Of a DNA stretch of 64,000 nt, positions 44,803 through 56,040 are shown piece after piece; the stretch's first letter is position 1; every line of letters begins with the position of its first letter. Source of the DNA: Pseudisothecium myosuroides (lineage: Eukaryota; Streptophyta; Bryopsida; Hypnales; Lembophyllaceae); contig OX637288.1 in the NCBI GenBank assembly GCA_951799445.1, positions 2,792,501 through 2,856,500 of the forward strand. The letters are read 5' to 3'. Below the pieces are notes generated by a model that did no database searches, was not told where the DNA came from, and saw only the letters and a program-made list of their open reading frames with translations. The position numbers and the translations under genes were made by a program.

Positions 44803-44854
44803 ATATATATTATATTAATAAACTTTAAAAACCGCATATAAAGTTCTGAATTAA

Positions 44855-45760
44855 CCCCTAATTGCATTTGACTATGTTTTCACCATAAACACTCCAAAAC
44901 TGCCATTTCTAGTACAAGTACCAAACTTAAAAAAACAAAACATTTTCAAATACATGTAACCATAGGATCTTGTAGTATAGTAGTTTGAAAAAAAAATTCA
45001 GAAGTTTCCACCGTATGGATTGCAAGATATTAGCATTTGAAGTGACAAAATTCATTTTTTGTACCTACAAAAAACCAGGCAGCTGCATTTTACAAGGCCA
45101 CATTTGTATGAAAAAATGTCCAAAATGGTGGTTACTTTTTGGATTCATTCTTCAAGGCAAGTTGGCTACATACTTGAAAAATTTCAGAATATTTGGAATC
45201 GAACAAAATATAGGAAAAAAATAGTAATTAGAAAGAAGTAGAAAATGATTCAAAATACTAAATTGTCAAGAATTTTGTTATGGAATAAAAAAATGCCAAT
45301 CCTAATGGTTGTAATGTTGTCATAAACAATCTACATTCAATTTTTTTATTTTCTTTCAAAAACATTAAGAATTGAGTTAAATAAAGAACTTCAAAGTTTA
45401 TTTTAGAGTAGAGATTCCATAATTAAAACTCCTCAATATTTCATCTCATTAATCAAAATGGAATGATTCAAAGCTTTCTACATGTGTATAAATCTATAAA
45501 ACCAATTTCAAATTTTTATTTTTTCTAAAAGTGATTTTTAAAGAATTTTTTTGTGCTACCTGGGCTGTCTGCCTTACAATGAAAATTACATATTATACAA
45601 TAACTTTTTAACCATGTAGTCAAAAGTTATGAAAATCTTAACGCCTTAAAGCTACTCTTTGGGCCCATATTGTGTGAAGATTTCAAAGAAAAAATTTCCG
45701 TTTGTAGTGAGCTGCCCAAAATTGCATGTTGCCAAAAAAACAGTGTTTGACCATTTAGGA
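44855..45760 (-). mobile_element. TTAA transposon B3 (906 bp), inverted and diverged
   Basis: TTAA at 44851-44854 and 45761-45764. The body is the reverse complement of B1 and B2. In this orientation it visibly aligns with subfamily A (CACTCCAAAACTGCCATTTC, GGATTGCAAGATATTAGCAT). Confidence 0.7.
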
Positions 45761-45967
45761 TTAAAATAGGGACATGTTTAAATGCCTCAAATTTTAGTTT
45801 TAACTACTATAGGATATATAAAAATAGGCAAAAAGTGGAAGTAGACAAAAAAAATAGGGATATATCTATTGTAAAATAATAGCTTAATAGCCCCCATAAC
45901 AAAAAAAATTAACTCACATATATATGGATTACAAAGTACAGTGAAGTACCCGGGGTTTAAGGATTAA

Positions 45968-46216
45968 GCTTGTAACGCAAAATCTTTGGCCGTGTAGAAA
46001 ACATGATTGGTGGTCTATGGTTGTCGGTGCTGAAGTCTGTAAACTTATTGCGGACACTAAGTAAGTGTCCATTTGGATGACTTTACCTAGACTGTAGCTT
46101 GGGAAAAAATAATTTTCATCAATTTTTTTGAAGAAGTTGCTTGAGTACATTTCCAAAGAATGACATTGCAAATTCCCTGATTATGGTACCATTGACTTTC
46201 CTAAAGAAGGGGATGC
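45968..46216 (+). repeat. M-type segment, uninterrupted copy
   Basis: TTAA at both borders (45964-45967 and 46217-46220). It matches the split M at 15705-16656 and shows that site without L2. No obvious inverted ends. Confidence 0.45.
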
Positions 46217-46220
46217 TTAA

Positions 46221-46770
46221 TCCACAAATCACCCTTATAGTGAATTTTGGCCATTTTTTGCTATTTAGTCTTGATGTGAATTTTAAAGATAAAATTGGTG
46301 TGTTTTGAATTTGAGTCCAACTAAAGAAATGAAGTTTTTCAAGTGCGATTTCTACTCCAATTGAAAAATTTGAAAAATTTGAAAATTTCAATATTTTATA
46401 GCAATATGAACTTTGGGCCTATAACCATGGTTTGATGAATTTCTAATTTTAGAATGACATGATAACTTTGGTTTATACCATGATGTTACACATTACAATA
46501 TACATCTATGGTGAAATTTTCTAATTTTTTGAGTTGACATTTTGTATTTGTTATGAATTTTCTTCATTGTTTTCTTAAAAAATTCATAATAATTTAAAAT
46601 TTTCCTCCCCTCCAAATTTAAATTTTTTATGACTTGTATTAGACAAATGATTTCATCTTTGAAAATAAATATAAGATTTTTCATTCATATCTAGTTGCAA
46701 AATGGCAATAAACAAAGTGATGGGTAGAGAGGCTTGTTAGGCTTGAATACTGTGGTCATGGGCCTGTCCT
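46221..46770 (-). repeat. Inverted L-type segment related to the MTPSL introns
   Basis: Reverse complement of the L segment in the MTPSL introns, including TTTTCATTCATATCTAG and the empty A1 site (TTAA at 46575-46578). M followed by inverted L is the mirror of the order in MTPSL1. No exon sequence is attached. Confidence 0.55.
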
Positions 46771-46779
46771 TCTAGGGTA

Positions 46780-48085
46780 AAAATCATGAATCATGCCACA
46801 TTCATAGTACCTCCAAATGGAATGAAATTTGTTGCGAATGGTAGTTGAGGGTATTAAGGTGGATACACCCAAAATTTAAAAACCACCATCATTAGTCTAT
46901 GTGCATCTCCAAAATCAATATGTACATATGTTGAAGAAAAGATTTTAGATTATCTACCAAAAAACCTTTGACCCTTCATAACTTTTGCATACAATATCCA
47001 AATGTCATGTTCTTTGATGCACTGGAACCTCTTTTCACTTGCCAATTAGAACTTATGAAAATGTGACCAATGTAATAATAATAATATCAATAACTAGGCA
47101 CAATACCAAAAAGTGGCAATTTGGAAGGTGCCCACGTGAAAGTGAAGTTTTTTTAAAAGATGTTCTAAAATCATTTCTTGAAGTGAAGGGAGGTTCCAAC
47201 GCACCTAAGAACATGACATTTGTGGAATTAGTGGTGTGCACCTCCATTTTTTTAAGATTAGGAAGCCACATGAATTTCACATCCTCTGAGTGATGCGGAA
47301 TATGACACTGAATTTTGCAATGGTGAGGACGAAGTTCACAGTCTTGCAAGCTCAGCAGGAATCACCCTGAGAAGCTAAAATTGCAATGAAATTGCCCCCT
47401 TGCATTCTGAGGAAACCAGAAATGAAGCAACCCGTTCAGCTCAGTCACATTTTGACTTCTGAAGCTGCAGTACCAAACAGCTCCAGTGTGCTGTTTGGCC
47501 TCATTGCCGGGCAGTCCGACACTCATAAGGCTTTAGGATAATGCAGCCATAATTGACCTATAATATATTTTGTATTTGTGAATTAATGGCCTGAAGATGA
47601 GCGTATTCAAGGATTAGGGTTTCTACAATATTTCGTTCCAAGAATATTCTAAGATTTTGGGGTAATGGTATGAGTCATACTTATGATTTTGTGCTTGTTC
47701 AAGTGGCGCATTGCACATATTCTAGCATATACGAGCTCGCCTGCTGTATTTTAGGATCTTGCACAATATGTCTGACAATGTATCCTTTGTGAAAAAAGTG
47801 ACAGCTTTAGGTAGTGACCTGCATTTGGGTCATGTCTTTAGAAGAGCAAGGGTTCGTTGGATTTGCAACACTATAGTTTTGGAGCAACATACAATTGCTC
47901 ATTTTTAAAGCATTTTCCACATCTAATTTGTATCTGCTGGTGGAGAGGCGGTAGGGGATCATGTTCTTCTAATTTAGTGACAGAAAATGTACTTTCACGC
48001 ATGGGCTCCTTGTATTTGCTCCTTGACTTTGTTGTTGTAGTCTATAGCGCCAAATTTTGTTTGGCTAGTAATGCTTCCAATCGAT
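46780..48085. other. Long stretch without a recognised feature
   Basis: No gene or repeat end could be supported. Near 46973 it contains CATAACTTTTGCATACAATA, a phrase shared with several repeat families. Confidence 0.35.
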
Positions 48086-48088
48086 ACC

Positions 48089-48660
48089 TGACGACAAGCT
48101 GAAGAAGAAGGAAGAAAACATGCATCACACAATCGATAAGGTAGGAGGCCCAAACTCAGACCGGGCAATAAAAGCGAACATGACTCAGAGGTACATTTTG
48201 CTTTTTTCAATGTACCAACTATGCACATTTCAGGAGGTGGTCGCTTTTGATGACCACAAATGACCACTTTTTTCCAACTTCAAAAATTTGTAACTAATTC
48301 CACAAAGGTCCAAAAAATATGAAATGGCTTGGGTTAGATGTCAATTCCACTTGTCTTTCAAGGAAAATTTACTGAATTTTTTTTAAAGATGTTTAGCCTC
48401 CTCCAAATTCAGTTCGAGGCCTTAGATGGTCCATTTATGGACATCCTACCTTACTTGACGACAAGCTGAAGAAGAAGGAAGAAAACATGCATCACACAAT
48501 CGATTCTTGACGACAAGCTGAAGAAGAAGGAAGAAAACATGCATCACACGATTGATACTTGACGACAAGCTGAAGAAGAAGGAAGAAAACATACATCACA
48601 CGATTGATACTTGACGACAAGCTGAAGAAGAAGGAAGAAAACATGCATCACACATCTGGT
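48089..48660 (+). repeat. Tandem array, unit about 51 bp, five copies, split by a MITE
   Basis: The unit begins TTGACGACAAGCTGAAGAAG and ends CACACAATCGATAC. One copy lies left of the MITE (48089-48136) and four to the right (from 48454). The last runs into TCTGGTACAAGC. The array makes no long frame. Confidence 0.85.
48139..48451 (+). mobile_element. AGGTAGG-type MITE, 313 bp, inside the 51-bp array
   Basis: Flanked by TA (48137-48138, 48452-48453). Neighbouring array units read ATTGATACTTGACG without it, so the target is TA, duplicated on insertion. Same length as 29849-30161. Confidence 0.85.
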
Positions 48661-48959
48661 ACAAGCTTAATATACTTGGGCCCATCACCCATCTTCAGTC
48701 ACGAATTTCTTGCAAGAGCACTGATTACTTTTGATTGCAAAACAATGTGACATACTTGCAGGCGCTCATTGTATTAAAATCCCACCTCAAAAAGACATAT
48801 TCTAGAGTTACCAAATGGTAATTGTACAATTTTATCTATCAGAATAGTTGGAATGATTCTCGTATGCCATTCTCAAAACATCCTAAAGGGGTTAACTATC
48901 GAATTGCCCAGCCTTCCAGACCCCACATGAAAACGGCCAGGGAAGATTGACTCCCTTAT

Positions 48960-49445
48960 TGCCACAACCAAGGATAAATGTAAAAATTGCCCCCTATTTT
49001 GTACCATGTACATTTTGTATTTCTTCACTTCTCCAAGCTAATTTGGGGCCTCTGATTGCAATTATAAATTCACAATTTGCAAATTTTGTCATGGGTGGCA
49101 AATAAAAAGTTATAGTGTCTTCTCCAAGGACAAAACACGAATCAATAAGAGGGTCAATCCTCCCTAGCCCATGAAGCTGAGATGGCAGATGGCAAGACAA
49201 TAAATCCATCTCACGAAGAGGGACCAGTAGGGTGAATTTTGTGTTCTTTGGGGTAAAAGTTTAAAAAATGCCCCCTATGTTGTGCCGTGTTTAGGATCAG
49301 TTGTAGACCCCCAAACAACTAATTAGGGGTCTTTGATTGCAAATATGAATTCAAAATTTGCAAATTTTATCATATGTAGCAAATAAAAAATCCATGCGGT
49401 TTCCCAGGGATAAATCCACCGTGCTGGTCCGACTTTGACGTCCTG
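48960..49445 (-). repeat. Two adjacent F-family repeats
   Basis: Each has GCCCCCTATKTTGT, AATTTGGGGCCTCT or a near match, and AAATTTGCAAATTTT. The second begins near 49255. The following 49446-49985 is without gene or recognised repeat; a GC-richer patch lies at 49560-49650. Confidence 0.5.
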
Positions 49446-49985
49446 CTGGCAGGTGTCGGTGCCCAACCTACCCTTCTATAAATAGAGCAAAGAAAACGGA
49501 AGAAAATGGACTTTTTTAATGAAGGGGCTTGATCGCTTTGAAATTTATGGTAGCGAAGCTAAAGGCCTGCGCCGCCCTGTCCTCACCGCTTTAACGATGA
49601 CACCAAATTAAGTGTTCCGCTGCCCTGTGCATACAAGACCAGCGGGGGTTTTTTGAGCGAAAAATCATTGAAAAGCGAAGAAAAATAATCTGCTCAATTC
49701 TTGTATAAAGAAATGGCACAGTTTGAGTGTTCGGAAATCGCGTGTTTGCTACTACATCTTGGGACAGGATCGCTCAAATTTGGATGAATGTACATCATTT
49801 TGGATGAATAAAAGAAATTTCATCCACAAATTGCAAGTTTCATCCATTTCTAAAGATGTAAGTAGCTTCGTCCTTCCAGAGATTATCGCTTTATGTACTG
49901 CCAAAATTAAATGAAAAAAAAAACCTATACAAGACTTGACACAAAAGCCAAAATGGATGGAAAAATCTGATGTTTCCAATTGAAC

Positions 49986-50636
49986 TCACTACACAATGCA
50001 ATAGTGAAATTAGGTTGCCCCATACTAATTTCTTGACTTTTGACACTGTATAATTTTTTGTAACAATACAAAAATGCATTACATTTGAATTAGGTGTTGT
50101 TATAATTGGGACTCATGAATTTTTGCGTGCACAAATGGAAATATTTGTAGAATTATTTGTAGCTTGTACAGTGAAACCTCTCATAATGCAAATGCCCTAC
50201 TTGCATAACAAACTGTAGTTCTATATTTGCATATTCCATTTGTGCATAAAGTCTACTACACAAACCATTAATGGAGCTGATTATGTCATACATCACTAAT
50301 TTTCTCAGTTGAGCAACCAATTTGAACCAATCAAATACAATTACTGTACTTCATGAGCATGTTTAATTAACTGGCCTTCGGCATTTGAACTTCTTTATGT
50401 GTATAGAGCTAAAAACTACTTCCATCGTTCCCATGCAGTAAGGGAAGTTTCACTATAAGTAACTTTCTTAAAGTGAAGGTATGTTCACATTTGGTGTTAC
50501 GGGTGGTGTTTTATAATATAAATCCAGTCCAAAAGTAGGTCTAAATTCATTCCTAAGATCCTTAGTAACAACACTCTTTGACACCAAGTGTGAACATACC
50601 TTAAAGTAATCTAATTTCACTATTTTGTGTAGAGCA
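49986..50636. mobile_element. C-family element hosting two smaller MITEs
   Basis: Ends CTACACAATGCAATAGTGAA and TTTCACTATTTTGTGTAG. It contains the pogo-like element at 50169-50455 and a small element at 50476-50602 with inverted ends AAGGTATGTTCACATTTGGT and ACCAAGTGTGAACATACCTT. Confidence 0.65.
50169..50455. mobile_element. pogo-like MITE (about 287 bp)
   Basis: Left end CAGTGAAACCTCTCATAATG after TA; right end GGGAAGTTTCACTA before TA. CAGTGAAACCTC is a typical pogo/Tc1-type terminus. No coding capacity. Confidence 0.6.
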
Positions 50637-50689
50637 TTTCCATTCTTCAAAAGGACATTTTTTTGGTCCATTTCGGCAATGCAGGTTTA

Positions 50690-50758
50690 CAAAACTTTGT
50701 TTCATCAAAATACATTCAAAACTGCCATTTCTATTGCAAAGAGCAAAAATTGTGTGTG

Positions 50759-50798
<40 letters not shown>

Positions 50799-51560
50799 TA
50801 TAGTTATTTTTTTGCATATTTAACTATTTTACTTGTATAAGACTACTGCAAGAATGTGTGGAAGAAATTTCAAAATTGTTGGCCTTGTAGATTGCAAGAT
50901 AATTGCATTTAAAGAAAAGAATTGTTTTTTTGCACATGGTGTAACTAGGTTAGAAGACTTTGAATATTATTTACTTTAATCTTTTATAATATGGTATTTG
51001 AATTTTAAGAAAATTATTTGAAGAATTGAGTTGAGAGTCCAAGGGAATTTTCAAAAAGGAAGAAGGTGATTTTTATTCTTTAAAAAATTATTAAGTAGAA
51101 GGAAGTATGAGATAGAGGAAAAAACTAAATTGTTAATAGCTCTACAATGGATTCAAAACACGCTTATCCAAATGGTGAGATTGTTCTAAAATTCAATTTA
51201 AATCCTATGGAACTTCTTCTTTTGGAAAATGTAATAATTGCAATAAAAAAACAAATCATGCGAACAAGATGATCTATAACTTTCTCATCACTCATCTAGA
51301 TGAAACAAAAAAAACATTTTCATGTAGACAAAAATAGTGTCTATTAAAAACAATTTAAAAAAATTCTCTTGTTTTCTTGTCCTAAAAACTAAAAAAAGAA
51401 TTTATTGTGGCATAATTTGGTCACAAGGCACCATTTGGGTCAATATAAGATAGCAATCTAGTAACATAAAAAACCACGCATTTCTTGACGGAGTTTCTTG
51501 GACTACTTTTGGATTCCTGAACAAAACACATCGCAAAATCCTTAGAATAAGTTATATATG
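50690..51560 (+). mobile_element. Decayed A-type TTAA element A5
   Basis: Body phrases of subfamily A persist (AAAACTGCCATTTCTATTGC, TAGATTGCAAGATAATTGC, GAATTGAGTTGAGAGTC), but the termini have eroded. An (AT)n microsatellite sits at about 50763-50794. Confidence 0.55.
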
Positions 51561-51676
51561 AAGTTGAGTTACAACACAAACAATAGTATCAGCTAGTGGC
51601 CAACAAATGAAATGTAAAATGAAAATAGTAACAAGAACTTTTGTCATTCTACTAAAATAAGATTTAAAAGACATTA

Positions 51677-51934
51677 GAGTTATTCGTAAAGTACCCAAAA
51701 CCGGGGTTTAAACCCCGCAGTTTTGTGAAAAAGCAGGTTTTGGGCAAAAAGTCAATACAAAAGTGGGTATCAAACTTTCTTAGGCACCCAAATCGACCAA
51801 AAAGAAGTTTGGTCCGGACTTTGCCTGCGATTTAGTGGTTGCCTGTGATGTCGTGGTCGCCTGCGGGGTCGTCTGTTGGTAGAAATTTGTAGGAAAAAGT
51901 CCCCTCTAAACTGGGGGAACTTTATGAATAACTC
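51677..51934. mobile_element. MITE with GAGTTATTCGTAAAGTACCC ends (258 bp)
   Basis: Inverted ends GAGTTATTCGTAAAGTACCC and GGGAACTTTATGAATAACTC, flanked by TA on both sides. It contains the perfect palindrome CGGGGTTTAAACCCCG near its left end. The stretch 51937-52328 shows nothing recognisable. Confidence 0.65.
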
Positions 51935-52332
51935 TATTGAATAAAAGATGCAAATGTGTTGTTAAAACAAGAAATGTATACTAAGGAGTACATTTCAATG
52001 AAAGACCAAAATATATATCATTGAAATAAACATTTGAAAAAACCAATTATATTTTTTTTACTAAAAATAAAATCATCAAGTATATAAAATTATCTAGTAA
52101 TTAGGGATCTAAAATCCCCAAATACCAGCTAGTTATAAGAGATGTACAACATAGATTTTACAAGACATGTACAATCAAAATTAAAAAACTGCATATCGGC
52201 TAGTGATTGACAAATTAAGCGTCTTCCTATAAGAGGAAGATTAGTTAAGAAGACCCTAGCCTTGTAGGCCTCTAATTCCTCCATAGTGTATAAAACCTCA
52301 AATTTGGCTTGAGATTTTGGCGAAAGGATTAA

Positions 52333-53230
52333 TCCCTAAAGTCTTTAGGCCTATTTTCCATCAAAAACCACTTAAAACTGCCACTTCTATTGCAATGAGC
52401 GAAAAACTTTAAAACTTTTGTTTTTTTTGCATATGTAAGTATAGAATTTTACACTAGACTAGTATAAAAATGTGTAGAAGAAATTTCAAAAACTTTGACC
52501 GCATAGATTGCAAGATATTTGCATTTAAGGAAACAATATTTTTTACACCTTGCTTGACTAGATTTTTTGGCTTTAAATCTTCTTTACTCAAAAATTTTGC
52601 ACTATTGATTTTGATTTTTAAATTTTTATGTTGAAGAGTTGAGTTGAAAATCTAAGAAAAAAATTCAACAAAAAAACATTAAATATTCCCTCATTAAAAA
52701 ATGGTTAAATAGAAGTAGATTCAAGATTGAAGGAAAAACTAAACTGTTAATAACTCTAACATGGAATTGAAATACAACAATCCAATAGTGAGATTGTTCT
52801 ATCAAGCACACTTAACCTTGTATAACAATTGTGAAAATTGCATTCAAAAATGAATCCTATAAATTATTTTTTCAAAAAGATGGTTTAGTTTGCCCAAAAA
52901 ACAAGATTGTCCATAATTTTCTCATCACTAATACAAGTAGAATTAATCAAGCTTCAGATGCAGTTAAAATTTCAATCTTTGAGAAAAAAATTAAAAATTA
53001 AAAAAAATTATATTTTGTGATTTTTTTGGGTTGTCCTCAAGCTACTTTTTGGACTTAGAGTGGCATAACTTTTGCTCCCTGGCACCAATTGAAATAAAAA
53101 TTATATTCTTAGAAAGCTAATCTAATATCCTATTCTCAAAAAAGTTTCAAAGAATCAGGTCAAAAATTGAAATCACACAAGCCTACTTGAAATCCCAAAA
53201 GCCCCATTTAGGTACTTGGGACTTTAGGGG
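52333..53230 (+). mobile_element. TTAA transposon A6 (898 bp), diverged
   Basis: TTAA at 52329-52332 and 53231-53234. The left end TCCCTAAAGTCTT and right end GGGACTTTAGGGG are weakly matched. The body is collinear with A1 and A2 but with many differences, so this is an old copy. Confidence 0.7.
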
Positions 53231-53502
53231 TTAATAAACTTTAAGTACAATGAAGAACGTGGAAAGCAGCAAACCATACCAACTAATGCATTTGCCTTAG
53301 GGCAACCCCACGGTGCTTCAATGAACAAGGGCGCCAGATAAAGAATATTTGGCACTTGGCGTCCCTTGTTGAAGAGTCGGTTTTTTGAAGAATTGTAGCC
53401 CCAAGGGAAGACTCGCTAAAGTGATCAAAAGTCCACTCATGACTACTATTTTAATATTTTGAAGAGAATCTTTGGCACTATTGAAGAGAAATTTTTCAAC
53501 AC

Positions 53503-53913
53503 ATGGGATCAAAAGAACTATTTAATGGCTTGGCAAGCTACAGCCAAGACTCACTAGTTGCCCATGCCTCACCACTTTTTGAAGTGGCTGACCATCATTT
53601 TGCTCTTGGAGTGCATGCTGTGGAGGAGTATTTCAAGCCCGGCCACATCCAATGGCCGGGTCAAAGCCTTTGGCAAGCCAACGTGAGGTTGCTCTTACAA
53701 TATTGTAGAAGTATGAGACTAAATGTCATCAATCCACAAAGGAATGGAATTATAGTTTGCTATAGGTATCTACAATTGCTGGATTGGAATGTGAGTTTGA
53801 ATCACAAAGAAATGGTAGGTCCTTCTTGGTATGGATGGAAGTCCACGATCATATTTGGTTGCAACTTGGATGTAGGAGCGCAAATGTTTTATAGCCACGT
53901 ACCCTTGAGATAG
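53503..53913 (+). CDS. Uncharacterised 136-codon open frame
   Basis: MGSKELFNGLASYSQ... to ...FYSHVPLR, then TAG. It has balanced amino acid use, two WPGQSLWQA/PSWYGWK-like tryptophan clusters, and richer GC than its flanks. I recognise no family. It is not inside any repeat identified here. It may be an exon of a larger gene, a remnant, or chance. Flanking splice sites were not identified with confidence. Confidence 0.3.
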   Translation: MGSKELFNGLASYSQDSLVAHASPLFEVADHHFALGVHAVEEYFKPGHIQWPGQSLWQANVRLLLQYCRSMRLNVINPQRNGIIVCYRYLQLLDWNVSLNHKEMVGPSWYGWKSTIIFGCNLDVGAQMFYSHVPLR

Positions 53914-53929
53914 AACAAGCACAACCGGG

Positions 53930-54880
53930 TTCTTCATGTTTTCTTGTCTTCAATACCTAATGGGTGTTTAGGCGGCATTCAATTCTGCCTTACAAGCAAT
54001 GAACAATCTTGTTTTATGCTAATTTCCAAGGATCTAAGCATAAGCTTGAAACAATGCAATCTCTGAAAGTTAGAAGTTTCGGTTGGTTTTGGTCAGTGTG
54101 GGTCAAAACTCTATACCTTCAAATAAAAAGTCAATCCAATCTAGATTCTAATTAAACTAAATTATAGAGCATGCCATTCTTTTTCCAAAATTATAAAGCA
54201 CTTTCTAATAGGACTTTCCTACTAAAAACTATTCGCAAATGAAGTTTTAATTATAAATTATTTTAATAAATTTCATCCATCTATTTCTAATAGCCTATTG
54301 ATCCAAATTCACTTTTGATTTGGGAATTTATATTAAAGTTAATTCTAGTTTTTAAATTTATAGTTCTACTTGAAATGAATAGATAATTATGACTTTCATC
54401 CAAATCTAGATTCATTTAAGACGAAAGTTCATCTTGCTCTATCTTCTTTATTTCTGCTTTATCTTCTAAATGTAAGTTAGTTATATTATCTCTTACAGAT
54501 TCTCTAATTGATTGTAACTTCAAATTGTTCCTTAGTTGTTTTCAAAAGACTTCAATTGACCATCTACTTATTACTTACTACTCTAGATTTTAAATCTTAG
54601 TTTATTATTTTTAGATTTTTATTATTTGTAATTTGTAAAGCATGAAATGAAAATTTTAGAACATTAAGACACTTAAAAATTAAACTTTTTTTTATCAAAA
54701 GTTATAGACGGTTGAAGTTTGGTTGCTAATTAGCCTTCTATCAACCTACAACTATGAATTGACTTTCTTTTAAGTTTTGACCTTTGGTTCTAATATTTTT
54801 TTTCATCCAAAATAAACTTTTTGGAACACTCTTCTTCATCCACTCATATTTTCTTCAATTTTTTATTATTTTTAAAGTTT
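53930..54880. other. AT-rich stretch, nothing recognised
   Basis: No frame, repeat end or RNA gene can be supported. Confidence 0.35.
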
Positions 54881-56036
54881 AATATTTGTACCTTAAATTA
54901 GGTTGTTTGTTTTATTTCATATGTTCAGATTTAAGAAAATGTTGGAAAGCTCTTTGCAAAGAGGGATGCACAAACTTTGTTTTGTGGCGTTTGGACCTAT
55001 GATGTGAAAGTGATTTGAATTTCAAAGTTTTTGTGAATCAAAAAAATTAAACTAAATTATCAAATATTTTGGAAAAACCATGATTTTTTTACATTGCAAG
55101 CTAAACGCCACAAAACAAAGCCCTTGCACTTTTTTGTGCATAAAGCTTTCTATTCATATCAAGAATGCAACCTCTCACACCTCAACAAAGCGTTTGCACT
55201 CCTTTGTGCATTAAAAATTATTTTGAATTAAAATTTTGGTTCTTACTTTCATTCTGGTTGTAGCAACAATAAAGGGCACATTAATCCATACCTTAAATTA
55301 GGTTGTTTGTTTGTTTTGTTTCTTTGATATATTCAAATTTAAGAAAACTTAAATCCACCTGCTGTGTTCTTGGTACCGTTGGAAAGTTTTCTATAAAGTA
55401 TGTTGCATCAACTTTGTTTTGTGGTGTTTGAACCTAACGTGTGAAAGTTATAGATTTTTTTAATTAAAAAGTTGAATTAAATTATCTTTTATTTTGAAAA
55501 ACCATAACTTTTATATTGCATGTCCAAACGCCACAAAACAAAGCCCTTGCACTCCATTGTGCATAAAACTTTCTATTCATATTAGGAATGCAACTTTTCA
55601 CACTATGGTGTGAAAGTTATGGAATTTCAAAGTTTTAATGTGTTAAAAATTAAGAAATTATTTTTACTTTTATTTGGACTGTAGCAATGGCATAGGGCAC
55701 ATTAGTCTGTACCTTAAATCATGTTGTTTATTTGTTTGTTTTGTTAGTTTATCATAATGAGATCTCATGGATTGTGAGTCTCCTGATTACATTCTTGGTA
55801 TCGTTGGAAAGCCCTTTGCAAGAAGAAGTGCATGGGCTTTGTTTTGTGGCATTTTGACCTACAATGTGAAAGTTATTAAATTACAAAAAAATTATGAACT
55901 AAAAACATTAGAAAATTAATTTGGCAACAACACAAGGCACACTAGTCCATACCTTAGGTTAGACTGTTTGTTTGTTTGTTTTGTTTGTTTTGTTTGTTTT
56001 CTTTATTACAATGAAATTTCCTAGATCGTGCATCCT
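54880..56036 (+). repeat. Cluster of forward D repeats
   Basis: About four diverged units (TTGGTACCGTTGGAAAG, ACTTTGTTTTGTGG, GTGAAAGTTAT, CCATACCTTAAATTAGG, TTTGTTTGTTT). Two units contain an inverted scrap (CACAAAACAAAGCCC). The cluster resumes beyond B4 at 57023. Confidence 0.6.
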
Positions 56037-56040
56037 TTAA

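Noticed and set aside
48454..48660. Regular repeats that could suggest a CRISPR array
   Set aside because: Units are contiguous with no unique spacers, in a plant-like genome; it is a simple tandem array.
50763..50794. (AT)n run as a possible replication or regulatory element
   Set aside because: It is an ordinary microsatellite inside a decayed TTAA element.
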